In this document: positions 45,199 through 57,599 of the stretch, piece by piece
How positions within the stretch are numbered: the first letter of the stretch is position 1
Layout: every line of letters begins with the position of its first letter
NCBI RefSeq assembly: GCF_050624435.1
Contig: NC_134535.1
Location: forward strand, 73,280,494-73,344,493
DNA from: Tenrec ecaudatus
Lineage: Eukaryota > Chordata > Mammalia > Afrosoricida > Tenrecidae
Direction: 5' to 3'
Length of the DNA stretch: 64,000 nucleotides
Notes under the pieces: generated by a model
The model's database searches: none
Told to the model about the DNA's origin: nothing
The model's input: the letters and a program-made list of their open reading frames with translations, nothing else
Position numbers and translations under genes: made by a program

Positions 45199-47119
45199 AC
45201 TTAGGCAGAAAATCAGACAGACCTGCTGCTTTGGATTTAATGCTCTTCAAAATCCTTCACTGGCCTTGCCGAAAGTAGCAGGACCAATGTATAGTTCAAG
45301 ACCCCAAAGGTGGCTCACTGACTACAGCAAACCTGGCTGTGGCAAAGGCTTCATTGACCACCTCCCTGGAGATCGGCTTTCATATTAAAAGTTGCCATCT
45401 CCAAAAGTCAGTTTCCTTAGTCTCCAGCAGCAGCTTCACCTGCTGACTGATGAGCTGTAAGCATCTCATCCAACTCAGATCACTATCCCCAGGGGTGTTA
45501 TTGGTCCATGAACAATAGACTCTACATTCATAGCACATGACAGTGAGCTTTCCTGGACTAGAGCTTGAACAGAGACCATGAGGCTAGAGAGTGATCATTC
45601 AGACAAGGAAATCGTTGATTTCACGTAGAGTAGGGCTATTTTCACAAATTTCCAACCCTCTTCAAAGGGCAGACAATTTCTGAAAATATATTCAGAACTC
45701 TGGTCTAAATGAACATCCTTAGGGTGCCCATTTTAAATGCAGAATCCTTCACTTCATGGGTTTGTTCCATCACGGTTTACTTGAGAGTAGATCTTTATAA
45801 AATCGATCCCATTTTCCCCTTGACTGCCATGATAAAATTGGGAGTTTTTTCTTAGACTTCCTAATAGACAGAGTTGGAGGCTTTTGCCAGCTAGTGACCA
45901 GGACAAGGACATGCTAATGTTAAAATTAAAATAGAAAAGATGTTTTCTTGCAGCAGCACTTTCCAAAACGGCCTGTCTTCTGTGCCATGCTCTCATGGCC
46001 TGCTCTTCCCCGGAGCACCGACAGCTGTGCCACGCTGGACACTTGCAGCCCTCCAGACTTAGCGCCCTTCTTCCTATGGGTCTGTTTCCCCGGTGCGTTG
46101 AGGAACTCTGTCATCAAACACGAGCTTTAACATGCAGGCATTTTAATAGATGCGGATGGTAGGGCGCTAACCAAGACAGACCCAGTTCCCGTTATCATGC
46201 AATAGGGAGAAATAGACAAATATCTGCTCAAACCCAATTTCAATGAAGAAAATAAAACAGGATAGTGCGATAGAAAGTGACGGGGGATAAGAACTTAGAC
46301 TAGGTAGCTTAGGAAGGCCCCACAGAGTAGGAAGAATTCAAGCACAAACCTGCTGCCAGACAACTCACCAGTAAGGGCACGAGGGAGGAGAACATCCCAG
46401 GAAGAGAATTTCAAGTTCAAAAGGCCTGAGTCAGGAGCAAGGTTGGCTTGTGAGAGGGACAATGGTGAAGCCTGAGTTGATGCCAGATGACATCAGAGAG
46501 GTCGAATGGGGCAAGGTCATGTAAGAAAGGTGTTTGAATTTTATTTTAAATGTGCATAAGAAGACACCAAAGGCTACACGGCCTGGAGAATTTATCATCT
46601 AATCCATAAAACGTTAGCTGTTGGGATTTTCTACCAGACACAACTCCAAAATATCTCCTCAAATCATGGGTCAGATCAGGCAAGTTAGTCTTTCAATATT
46701 CATTTTTCCATCCAAAATACTTTTGCTTCCCCTTTACCTTTTAAAGATAACCCTTTTAATTGTAGTTAGGGTGTAGCCTAGTCAAGCCCTATAGACCCAC
46801 TGCCTATTCAGCACCTCCATTCAACTACAACAGAAACAAGGGGGGCACACATCCACACCCACATACATGCCTATCCCTCTCGGAAAGCAGCTCTCTTCCA
46901 GTGTTACCCGCCTAAGGAAACATAGCCTCACACGTACAGTTTCACAAGTTGGGCACTTAGAAATTATCCAATCCCCCTTGCACTTCCTCGCCCACATATC
47001 CAAGTTCTAAATGCCTCTCAATTCCGTCTGCTTCTCTCCACCTCAGTCACCACCAAGATCAGGAAAACATCGTGAACCAAACCTTCTCACAGCGACTTTT
47101 GCTCCACTGCAATACCCTG
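45199..47119. other. No gene; one stretch resembling an ancient repeat
   Basis: Mostly single-copy. Around 46410-46560 phrases such as TCAAAAGGCCTGAGTCAGGAG and GGGCAAGGTCATGTAAGAAAG recall an ancient interspersed repeat whose family I cannot name. No supported coding region. Confidence 0.35.
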
Positions 47120-48065
47120 CAGCCTGCATGATCTTTGTAAGATGCCTAAACCTCTGGGACAGTGGTTCTCGACCTTCCTAATGCCACGACCCTTTCAGAC
47201 AGTTCCTCAGGCTGTGGTGACCCCCAACCATAAAAGTATGTTCATTGCTACTGCATAACTCTAATGTTGCTACTGTTATGAGTCATAATGTAAATATCAT
47301 ATATGCAGGATGTCTTTTCATTGTTACAAATTGAACTTAATTAAAGCATAGTGATTAACACAAAACAATATATAATTATATATTGTGAAATATTTATTTC
47401 TCATTACAAATAAGTGAAATTTTGTCTTGAAGCGTGGTATAGCATGGCCAAGTCATCTGCATGTGGGCTCCCCGCCTGGGGACGGATAGAGGAGCTGTGT
47501 CTCAGTTCCTTAGACCATTGGAAATATGTGTTTTCCAATGGTCTTAGGTGACCCCTGTGAAGGAGTCATTTGACCCCCCAAAGAGGTCACAACCCACAGT
47601 TTGAGAACTGCTGCTCTAGTGACTACCACTAATCTGGCCTACAAGATACCGAGTGATCAAGTCTTTGTCATTCTCTCCAGAGGTATTTCTGTGTCTGTCT
47701 CTCAATTCCTCAGATGCATCCTGCATCCTTTGCTCCGCAGGCCTCTTACCATTTCTCTCTTCCATCTCACATCTTTCCTAAACTGGTTCCCACCTGCTCA
47801 GCATCACTTCCTCTGGGAAGCCTTCTTGAGTTTCCCTGTGTTGTCCCCTTATTTCCTCTATATCTTTCTACTATGCCTTTTACCACCATTTATAAATGGA
47901 TGTCAGTTGAAGGATTATGTTATTTTATCAGGCTTCTCCACCAGTCTATGAATTCTGGAGAGCAGGGATGATACCTTCTTGATTCACCACTGTCCTAAGC
48001 ATCTACTACAGAGATGAAACCTAATATATACCCAGCACATATTTGTTGAATGGTTGGATGAATAA
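47120..48065 (+). mobile_element. L2 LINE 3' region, split by SPIN
   Basis: CACTAATCTGGCCTACAAGA near 47627, CACTTCCTCTGGGAAGCCTTC near 47804, TGAATTCTGGAGAGCAGGGATG near 47949 and CAGCACATATTTGTTGAATGG near 48032 follow the L2 3' order. The left piece (to 47159) is continued after the SPIN insert. Confidence 0.65.
47160..47613 (-). mobile_element. SPIN non-autonomous hAT transposon, 454 bp
   Basis: Ends CAGTGGTTCTCGACCTTCC and GTTTGAGAACTGCTG are the inverted repeats. Internal phrases are those of SPIN: TTGTTACAAATTGAACTTAAT, TATAATTATATATTGTGAAA, GGGCTCCCCGCCTGGGG, GACCATTGGAAATATG. An 8-bp target duplication has decayed (CTCTGGGA left, CTCTAGTG right). It carries no transposase; an autonomous hAT would have supplied it. 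SPIN entered several tetrapod genomes, tenrec included, by horizontal transfer. Confidence 0.92.
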
Positions 48066-48974
48066 GAGCACCAGGGACTGTCCCGTTTCATTCACATGCA
48101 ATGCACAACACAAGCTGGATGTTGCGGCTAATGCAAAATAAGCAAAAAGTGACCAACATCATCCTCAAAAAGTTTTGGTGATAAGAACAAATTTATTATA
48201 AAAGGGAGGGTGGGAGAAGTTTTGAATAATAAAAGTAACCATACATAGAGATTAATTCCTCAAAGGAAATGAGAACACTTATACGTGTAATCAAAATCTG
48301 TAACCTTATTATGATTTGGGCAAAGTCTCCAGGACAGACCCGTTTTCCATGCAGTCATCCATACACTTTTATCCCATACTGTTGATTGCAATGCCCGCAT
48401 TATAATATCACTCATCCTGTTTCCACCTTGTGTTTCCCTGGTCCAGTTGTCCATCTTCCTTGTCCCTTACTGAATTTTATCCCTGTGTAAATGTTTCCTT
48501 TTAGATTTTAGGTGGGTGATTGTTCAAGCAACTGCATCCCTCCCTGGTGTAATTGTTCACTTGATAGACCTCTCTACTAATTTATTGAAAGTTGAGTCAA
48601 GGGCTGAGTTTAGTTCAGGCCTGAGGGCAATACTGGGCATGGTTTCAGGTGTTCCACTGGTCTCTATCAGAGCAGGCATTCTGGCTTTTTTTTTAATAAA
48701 TTTGAGTTTAGTTCCACATTTCTCTCCATTCTATCCAGGAAATTGGACCATGATTCCTTTCCGAGTGGTCGGCAGTGCTAACCACACACCCTCTGATTCT
48801 TCTGGACCCACAGGAATGGAGGCTGAGGTTGGCATGGCCAAATCTCTAGTTTTCACCTGCACTTTTCCTCCATCTCCTAACAGATTGTTTTTCATATCTT
48901 ACTGAACATTTCAGCTTTACCAAATGCGGATCTAAGTCATACACCTATTTATATTGAACCAAAATATGTTTTTA
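48066..48974. other. No gene; possibly an unassigned repeat
   Basis: The 129-codon open frame at 48516-48905 has no recognisable domains. CCGAGTGGTCGGCAGTGCTAA near 48760 looks like a reversed tRNA-like SINE head, so part of this may be an unnamed retroelement. Confidence 0.3.
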
Positions 48975-49453
48975 AATGCCACTGAGTGCACAGTGACCCA
49001 TGTACCAGAACAAAGCTCTGCCCACTGCTGGGCGGTCCTCACAATGATTGCAGCAACTGTGTAAATCCATCTTGTCCAGGGTCTTCCTCGGTTTCACTGA
49101 CCCTCTACTTTACCAAACATAATGGCCTTCTCTGGGGACTGGTCCCTCCCGAAAACGTATCCAAATTATGTGAGTCAAAGTCTTGCCATGTTCATTTCTA
49201 AGGAGCATTCTGGCTGTACTTCTTCTGAAACAGATTTGTTTGTTCTTTTAGCAACCTTTGGTACTTTAAATATTCACCACCAATACCATAATTCAAATGT
49301 ATTAATGCTTCTGCAATACTTCTTACTCACTGTCCAGCTGTCACATACATATGAGGTGTAACAATTAGATGTTATGTCAACTTGCATTTGTGTAAGGGTG
49401 GAGTCCAACCTGGCAGGTGTGACCTTTCTATAAGAAAGACCCAAGGGAGCTCG

Positions 49454-49455
<2 letters not shown>

Positions 49456-49523
<68 letters not shown>
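49456..49523 (+). repeat. (CT)n microsatellite inside the LTR
   Basis: About 34 TC units. The related LTR at 30076 has only a short CTCTCTG at the corresponding place. Confidence 0.97.
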
Positions 49524-49525
<2 letters not shown>

Positions 49526-49810
49526 TGTCCTTCCTGCTTGCTAGGACTCTGTGCCTGCCTCCAGGGGCAGCCCTATGTGGGACACCCAATTCTGAGAGCT
49601 GTCAGCACCCTGCCAGGCTTCCATTGACCTAGGATCCATGCAACCCTGCACTCATTGGCCTGTGATGTCCTTGCTTCCCATTTCACCTTGCTTCATCATC
49701 AGCCTGCACCTATAGGAGTCTAAGAAGGGCTCTGGCCAGCATCAGACCTGTGGACTTAACTTAAGTTGCACTAGGCTGAGACGCCTTCTAGATGTAAAAC
49801 TGCTTCTTGA

Positions 49811-50664
49811 AAGCTGATGGTGCACAGCTATCAAAAGATATAGCATCTGGCATCGTCAAGGCTTGAAGGTAAACAAGCAACCATCTAGCTCAGAAGCAAC
49901 AAAGCCCACATGGAAGAACCACACAAGCCTGTGTGATCACAAGGTGTCGAAGGGATCAGGTCAAAGAACAAAAAATCAAATCATTGTGAATGAGGGGGAA
50001 TGCAGATTGGGGACCCAAGACCCATCTCTAGGCAACTGGACATCCCCTTACAGAAGAGTCACAGGGAGGAGACGAACCAGTCAGGGTGCAGGGTACCAAT
50101 GATGAAACACACAACATTCCTCTAGTTCCTAAATGCTTCCTCACCCCCCTGCTCCACTATCATGATCCCAATTTTACCTTACAAATCTGGCTAGACCAGA
50201 AGATGTACACTGGTACAGATAGGAACTGGAAACACAGGGAATCCAGGACAGATGATCCTTTCAGGACCAGTGGTGAGAGTGGCGATACCAGGAGGGTGGA
50301 GAGAAGGTGTTGGAAAGGGGGAACCGATTACAAGGATCTTCATGTAGCCTCCTCCCTGGGGGATGGGCAACAGAAAAGTGGGTGAAGGGAGTCAATGGTT
50401 CGTGAGGAAGGGAGGAGCGGGGAGGGAGGGGGAAAATGAGGAGCTGATATCAAGGGCCCAAGCAGAAAGTGGATGTCTTGAGAATGGTGATGGTAATGAA
50501 TGTACAGGTGTGCTTGACAGAATGGATGGATGTATGGATTGTGATAAGAGTTGGATCATTCCCGAATAAAATGATTTTTAAAATATGCTTGATATAATGG
50601 AACTATGGATTGTAATAATATCTGTAGGAGCTCCTAATAAAATGTTTAAAAGAAAAAAATATTA
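49811..50664 (+). mobile_element. L1 3'-UTR copy with an extra 3' tail
   Basis: CTTCTTGA flanks it at 49803-49810 and 50665-50672. The normal end CCCGAATAAAATGATTTTTA (near 50580) is followed by a further ~75 bases ending CTCCTAATAAAATGTTTAAA plus As. Both lie within one target duplication. Confidence 0.75.
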
Positions 50665-52555
50665 CTTCTTGATATAAAGCTCATTTCTATACATGCGTGA
50701 GTGTCGCTGGTTTTGTTTCTGTAGCCAACCCAGCCTAATACACGAGGTGGTTAACAGAATCCTGGCTTGGGTCAGGCACACCAAGTTCCTCAAAATAAAC
50801 TATTTGCACTTTAACACTTTAACGAAGCCTTTGGCAGCAGATATGCCCAATACAATATATCCTTTGCTTTCTTGATTCCTCCTTCAATGAGCATTTCATT
50901 CAAGTATCTGAAGTGCTTGACAACCTATTTTTTTCCTTTTATCATATGTCATTTGGTCCAATTGTAATTATTTTTGTTTTCTATACATTGAGTTATAATC
51001 CATACTAAAGGGCCAGTTCTTGACCTTATCCGCAAGTGCTTCTCTTTTATTTATTTTTATTTCTTTGTTTGCTTTCAGCAAGCAAGATTGGATCAGCTAC
51101 ATATCGAAGGTTGTTAATGAGCCTTCCTCCACTCCTGATGCAACATTCTTCATACAGTTAAGCTTCTCGACTTATTTGCTCAACATACAGATTGAATAAG
51201 TACAACATAGGACATAACCTTGACTCACAAATTTCCTCAGTCTGACTCATGCACTAGCCCTTGTTCTGTTGAACTATGTACAAGTTCTCCATGAGCACAA
51301 GTAAGTGGAATTTCCATTTTTTCTATAATCCACAGAGTCAAACACATTGACATAGTAAAACCCGAATTACTTCCTGGTATTCTCTACTTTCAGTCAAACT
51401 CCATCTGACATCAGGAATGATATCCCTCATGCACAATTTCTGGCAGCCTCCTGTCAATGTACTGCCGCAAATTAATTTCCTTCAGGAAAGTTGTAGTTAT
51501 GTGTAATATTATTGATGTGGTTAAATAATTTCTGTGTTCTTTGAAATGGATCAGTTGGCCAAGTCGCTGTCTTCCAAATTTGCTGGCATAGACCAGTGAG
51601 TGCTGCAGTACACCATCAGTTTATTGAAACATACCAATGAGGAGTCCATCAATTTCTGGAACCTTGTTTTTGGCTAGTACTTTCGGTGTAGCTTGACCTT
51701 CGCACAGTGCTATTTGTTCTTGCTCAGTTGCTACCTCTTAAACTGGTTGACTATTAAAAGTGATTCTGTGTGTTCTTTCCATCTTCTTTTGATGCTTGCT
51801 ACATCATGCAATATTTTGTCCATAGAATCTTTCAGTATTGCAACTTCAGGTTTGAATTTTCTGATCAGCTTTTTTTTTCCATTTAAGATATACTGCATAT
51901 TTCTTCATTTTATTTCATTTTTCCACATTTCATTATAGTGCTTCACTCAAGCTGCCTTTTGAAATGTTCTCCTCAGCCCTTTCACTTCATCATTTCCTCA
52001 GTTTGCTTAGCCATGCTCCCTTAAAGACTAAGTTTCAGAGTCTCTTCTGACATCCACTTCAGATTTCTTTTTATTTCTTTTCATCACGTTTTGCTTTCTT
52101 TATGTACAACATTCTTTATGTCATTCTACAGTCCTCTGGGCTTTAGTTATCAGTGTCCAATGCATCAAAGCTGCTATGAATATGCTCTCTAAGTGCAGGT
52201 GGGATATATTCAAAGCCATATTTTGGCTCTCATAGACTTGTTTTAATATTCTTCAGCTTCAACCTAAATTCCACTGAGAAATTGGTAGTCTTTTCCACAG
52301 TTCTCCCCCGGTCTTATTCTGACTGATAATATTGAACTTTTCCATGGTCTCTTCTCAGAGATGTAGCCCATTTGATTCATGTATGTTCTATCTGGTAAAG
52401 TTCATATATATAGTCTCCATGTTGTTGATAAAAAAGATATTTTCAATGAAGAGGTCATTGATCTCTAAAGTCTATCATAGATGGACACTAACCTCCATGC
52501 TGCTGACATTTCTATCACCAAGACCGTATTTTCCAACAACTTCCTCTTTGTCCCT

Positions 52556-53098
52556 CTGTTAGTCTGGGTAGACCAGAGAAACAAATTCATAGATATTCAT
52601 ATATGTATAAGAATACAAGAACAAGTGAATAATGAGAAAACATCCCAGTCCAGTCCAGATCAAGTCCATAAGTCTGATATTAGCCTCTATGTCCAATACC
52701 AATCTACAAATTCCTCTCCAGACTCACAAAGCACATGCAATGATGCCAAATGCAGGAAGATCACAAGCCAGTGGGTAAGAAGTCTTGTGGATCCAGTGGT
52801 GGTGTAAGTATCTCAGAGCTGGCAGGGCTCTCCATGTGGCTTCTCCAGCTCCAGAGGTCTGGCTCCATCAGCCTCTCTCCATGTGTCTTCTTCACAGGGA
52901 TGTCTCACAGGGAGTGAGCCAACAGAGAGATAGAGTGTTTCCCACCTCCAAGAAGGAAATATGGGAGTTCCCAGAATCCTCAGTAGAAGGACATGCCCAC
53001 ACAGAGGTCTCATTGGCTATATCCTGATTGACAGACTAGATTCCACCCCTACACCCTGAATCCTCAAACTGTCACCAAATTATGTAACTACCACAGTC
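52556..53098 (-). mobile_element. ERVL-type solo LTR in RTE, reverse orientation
   Basis: Plus-strand start TGTTAGTCTGGGTAGACC (52558) and end AACTACCACA (53098) give TGTGGTAG...TAACA on the minus strand. GTCCC is present on both flanks. Close relative of the outer LTR at 11247-12358 (shared GAGAAAACATCCCAG, CCAGATCAAGTCCATAAGTC, GATCCAGTGGTGGTGTAA). Confidence 0.7.
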
Positions 53099-53550
53099 CC
53101 CAACTGTTGTATTCCAACCACCAGTAATGATCAACGTGTCTTGTTTGCATATTTGATTAATTTCAGACTAGAGGCATTGATAGCATTCTTTAATTTCATC
53201 ATTGGCTTTAGTGGATGATGCATAAATTTGAATAATGATTCTATTAACTGGTCTTCCTTGTAGACCTGTCATTAAGGTCAACAATTGCTTTGACAAAGCA
53301 ATTCCTCCTCATCATACTTTGAACATCTTCCAACCTAAGGAGTTCATCTTCCAGCCTGATATCAGACAATATTCCATGGCTATTCATAAATATTTCAGTG
53401 GTTGATACTTCAGAAATGAACCATCTTCCTTCTTTGTAGTCTGCTCTTAGTCTAAAAGCTCTGCTGAAACCAGTCCACAATGATTGACCCTTCTGGTGTT
53501 TGAAATACCTGTGGCATACCTCCCAGCATGTCAACATACAAAGCACCATA

Positions 53551-53934
53551 GTTTAAAAAGCAGACCATATGAGACCAAAATATATACATGTTAAGTGAAA
53601 AAAATTATAAACCTTTCCTTTTCACACTTAAACCAATATGGTCTTTTTTTCTACCAGAGCTTTTTAGAATGGCGTTAAAAGACGGACACCAACCCTCATG
53701 CTGCCCTCGTTTTATGGTTCACCTTGGGAAACCCCTGTACTACTCTGTTCTCCATGCAGATCATAGCCCACAGGTAAATCTAGCTTACAGATCCAAATCC
53801 AGGATGCAGTGCTTTATTGGAGTACAGTCACGCCCAATTATTTATATATTGTCTACGGTTGCTTTTGTACTACAATAGCGAAATTGAATGGATGCCTTCA
53901 AACCTAAAATATTTACTCCCTGGCACTTTCCATT
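53551..53934. other. No gene or recognisable repeat
   Basis: Apparently single-copy, with a faint old-L1 flavour near 53560-53620. Confidence 0.35.
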
Positions 53935-53951
53935 AAAAAAGTCTGCAAATC

Positions 53952-54171
53952 GGCAGGGAATGTATGGATGTGCTTTATACAATTGATGTATGTATATGTA
54001 TGGATTGTGGTAAGAGTTGTATGAGTCCCTAATAAAATGTAAAAGAAGAAAAGAGAAAAAAAATGATTAGGGCAAAGACTGTACAGATATGCTTTATACA
54101 ATTGATGTATGTATATATATGAACTGTGAAAAGAATTGTATGAGCCCCAATAAATTGTTAAAATTTAAAAA
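53952..54171 (+). mobile_element. L1 with two consecutive 3' ends, 17-bp target-site duplication
   Basis: AAAAAAGTCTGCAAATC at 53935-53951 recurs at 54172-54188. First end: GGTAAGAGTTGTATGAGTCC then CTAATAAAATGT (to ~54040). After an A/G-rich spacer comes ATGATTAGGGCAAAGAC, then the second end AACTGTGAAAAGAATTG and CCAATAAATTGTTAAAA. Same junction and same variant second end as 10350-10711. Confidence 0.88.
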
Positions 54172-54188
54172 AAAAAAGTCTGCAAATC

Positions 54189-56109
54189 CATGATCTAGAT
54201 CTCTCTGAAACCTTAAAACTCTTCCAGCGCTAACATTCGAGGGTCGTGTGCCTGCCTTCAGCCTACAATATCTGTGGGTTGAAGTCTTCAAGATCTACAA
54301 AGGCATTAGTGACCTAATGACTGCCTCAGCATTGGGTGCTAAAACCAACAAAGGTGTTTTCATCACTCTGACATTACAGCTAACCTCTACACCGTTATCA
54401 AATGAGCTTAAATAGACATACCACAAAGTCTTTCCAGGTAGTACATGAATTTTATATCTAAAACATTCTGGTTAGATCATTGTTTTAGAGGCTCTGTTGA
54501 GTGCCCGATATAGCAAGAAAAACCACAGAGAGCTAAAATTGCTCCGGCCTCATTGATTTCCCCTGGCTGCACTCATTTGGCCCCTCTACTCTCCATCACA
54601 TGATTTGGCACATGGCTACATGCCACCTTAGATGGTTTTCCAGTTATGGCATCTGTGTTAGCCTTGTACCCCACACTAGACATTTAGTACCTTGGGGTCA
54701 AGGATCCTGCTTTTTGAATCAAAAAAGGCAGAGAGTTAAAGAACTGGAGGAGACATTAGTAATCATAAGCCAACCTTCTCATTTCACAGCTGAAAAAACT
54801 TCGACACAGACCACACAAACAGCTTGACTTTCCTTGAATTGGCATGGGGAATATCAAGTGTTCAGTTCAGAAAATCTTTTTGGTGGTGGTTTGAAGAATG
54901 ATTGAAGAATAACATTAGAAAAGAAAATAAGGGAAAAGGTCAAAGTTTTCTGGATCCTGGCTTAAAAGGCTGTTGGTAGAAAGTTTTAAAAAATGATCAG
55001 AATTTTATGTTTTCTAATTCAGCATTTCCTAATATGTGTACTGTGGAGTAGCAGCATCAGGAGTTATTCTAAGGAAAAATTGTGTTATAGCTAAACATAT
55101 TTAGAAAAGACCTCACACGATCTACTCTTTGTGAATACATCAGTATATGAAGGGTCTGAGAACATGTGCACTAAACACACCTGGTTAAGATGAAAATGCA
55201 CACGCATCTTTCAGCAGAACACATTTTATTTTCATAGAACATTTATTAACATTATGAGAAAAGAGAATGAAATAAGTATGTAGGGGCTTCAAAACATTCC
55301 TGAAAAAAATGAAATTGGAAAATAATGAAATTTTTCCAGGAACTTTATGGAGACCCTTGTATTTTTCAGAAACCACTTTAGGAAAAAAAATTTAATCTCA
55401 GGCGCCAGATAAATTCTATCTAAAATTATTTCTCAAAATAATTCTGTACATTTACCCATCTATTTCTCATCTTTTGTGTCATGAATCTAAGAGGTGAAGT
55501 TGCTATTTTTCTCTGTAATCACTCTGTCCTGACGTCCTGTCCTTTAACCCACCATGCATATACCAGGTACAGCCAGGAGGGGTCATGAAGCAAGGACTGC
55601 CATAACTGGTATCCATTGACAGCAGATGGATTTCCCTCGGGATTTTATCCTCCCCAATTTCAGGGGTATTTTTAAAGCCTAGATAAATCCATAGGTGTTG
55701 TAAATTTTTAAGCATTCTCCTCCTAACCCGAAGATTAAAAGTTCAAAGTCTACCCAGAGCTGCCTAGAAGATCTAGTAATACGCATATATCAGGTCAACA
55801 TGAGTTTGAAATACTTTAATGGCCACAGGCTTGATTTCTTCCATTTGATAAAAGAGAGAATTATACAATTAACTTTTTGTGTGTTTTATCCTGGGGAACT
55901 CTTTCAAAGAAAAAGATCATAAATCTTAGGCCACAGTTCTCGTTAAATTTGATGTTTCATAGGTTATAAAATGATCTACTACAACTCTCATGTAGAAACC
56001 ATTTAGAAAGACTACCAGTTACTTTAATTGACCATTTTAACTCCCTGAATACTCATAGATATAGCAGTAACGAGATTACATGAAGAAAACTAGATCAAAA
56101 CTGTTATTT
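54189..56109. other. No gene or recognisable repeat
   Basis: Long, apparently single-copy stretch, AT-rich from about 54850. No supported coding region on either strand. Confidence 0.35.
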
Positions 56110-56855
56110 CATTGAGAAAATCTGCTGGAGAAGACTTCCCTAAACGTTTCAAAAGTGGAGATGGCACTTAGAGGATTAAGGCACACCTGATCCAGCCATG
56201 GTGTTTCCATCTCCTCAGATGCATGCAGAAGCTGGAGAATTAGTAAAGAAGGCTGGAGAAGAATTGGTCTTCAAATGACAGTATTGTTGGAGAATATGAA
56301 TAAACCATGACATTCCAAAGAACGAGGAGCCCTGGTGGTATAGTGGTTACACATTGAACTGCTAACTACAAGGTCAGCAGTTCGAAACCACCGGCCACTC
56401 TGAGGGAGAAAGATGGGGCTTTCAACTCTCATAAAGAGTTACGATCTAGGAACCCCACAGAAGCAGTTCTGCTCTGTCCTATAGGGTCGCTTTGAATCGG
56501 AGTCAACTCAATGGTAGTGAGTTTGTTTGTGATTAGTTTTGGTTTGGGGTCAGAGAATAAACAAATCTATCTCAGAAAAATTATAGCCAGAGGTTCCTAG
56601 AAGGGAGTATGGCAAGGCTTACTCATGTCTTTTGGACATGTTATCAGAAGGACCGATCGCTGGAGAAGGACATGATGCTTTAGTAAAGTACAGGCTCAGT
56701 GAAAAAGAGGAAGACCCTTGAGGAGATGGACTGATACCATGTCTGCCACAATGAGCTCACAGCAACGATTGTAAGGATGGTGCAGAATTTAGGCAGGATG
56801 TCTTTCTGGTGTATTTAGTCAGTATGTGTCAGAACAACTGGACAGCACCTAAAAA
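56110..56855 (+). mobile_element. RTE/BovB-like LINE 3' part, split by AfroSINE
   Basis: AAATCTGCTGGAGAAGACTTC, ATGCATGCAGAAGCTGGAGAA, then after the SINE TTATCAGAAGGACCGATCGC, GGAGAAGGACATGATGCTTT and GTGTCAGAACAACTGGACAGC. This is the same segment as in the copies at 36128 and 40540. Confidence 0.8.
56326..56535 (+). mobile_element. AfroSINE, best-preserved copy
   Basis: Head GGAGCCCTGGTGGTATAGTG with an A-box-like TAGTGGTTACACATTG. The B-box region GGTCAGCAGTTCGAAACC (near 56371) fits the polymerase III consensus. Then comes GGGAGAAAGATGGGGCTTTC, and the tail TCTGTCCTATAGGGTCGCTT, GAATCGGAGTCAACTCAATG, GTAGTGAGTTTG. Complete and close to the family consensus. Inserted into RTE sequence. 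Confidence 0.93.
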
Positions 56856-57599
56856 CAACCACCCTTGAATTGATGCTTCTAACTCCATCTTCTTCTCATG
56901 TGTCATAATCTAACAACCCAGGGTACAGACAGTCTCCATAAAATCACACTCTTCACCCCAGCACCCAGGTTTAGTGCTTAGCTAGATGCATGGTGTGGCT
57001 AAGCTGCGCATCAAAGAGCAGACCTGAGCACACTCGGGTTTGTCCTAACTTTCTGACTTCATAGCCAACACATAAAATAATGTTTTTAATACACTGGGCA
57101 TAAGCAAAGGAGGTTATTCCCAGGGTTGGATTGCCCAATTAGCAACAGAGGGATGGCCTTATTTTTGAGGACTGGGTACTTCAACATCCACAAATCTGTA
57201 GTGAGCTATTGCACATGGGTTTTGCCACAGAAATGGTGAAAAAACATTCATGACTGATGAGTCAATAAGCACAAGCAAGCCTGTGCTTACCTTGTGTGCA
57301 GGGTAATCCACCTCGTCAGAGAGTGTAAATTTGAAAAGAGGCTCTGACTCTGTTGGAAAGCGCTGTGGGGCAGAGAGAGAAACAGCTATCAGGCAAGCCT
57401 AGAAGCAGGATCTTTCTTTGATGTGGTGGGGAAAAAATGTGAAATTGTTCACCGCAGAATAGTAAGTAAGCACAATGGAGCCTGGCTTTACCTTGTTTAT
57501 GAAATAATCTGGCTCTGTTTTGACCCAAGGTAACTTCCCTGGTGCTTCAGTCATCCCAAAGGCTGGGGGGAAATTCCATATCTCAATATACCCATAGTG
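56856..57599. other. No gene or recognisable repeat
   Basis: Apparently single-copy sequence. Confidence 0.35.

Larger units (their letters stand above)
49357..50742 (+). mobile_element. ERVL-type (MLT2-like) solo LTR inside RTE, itself split by L1
   Basis: Starts TGTAACAATTAGATGTTATG and ends TTTGTTTCTGTAGCC then AGCCTAATACA. TGAGG (49352-49356) and CGAGG (50743-50747) are a one-mismatch duplication. Same subfamily as 30076-30580. A long (CT)n run lies at 49456-49523. An L1 occupies 49811-50664. Confidence 0.7.
48975..53550 (-). mobile_element. RTE/BovB-like LINE, reverse orientation, with two LTR insertions
   Basis: RTE pieces: 48975-49356 (3' part), 50743-52555 (reverse transcriptase to endonuclease) and 53099-53550 (5' part). 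Marks include GGCTTGGGTCAGGCACACC near 50762, CCTCAGTCTGACTCATGCAC near 51236, CATTGACATAGTAAAACCCG near 51344 and CTGGTCTTCCTTGTAGACC near 53249. The minus-strand frame 53244-53549 reads as an RTE N-terminal segment. Many frame changes show that it is dead. Confidence 0.8.

Noticed and set aside
48516-48905. 129-codon plus-strand open frame
   Set aside because: No recognisable domain, and part looks like a reversed SINE head. No support for coding.
56326-56400. A tRNA gene
   Set aside because: A- and B-box-like signals are present, but the body and tail are AfroSINE and no cloverleaf with acceptor stem is evident.
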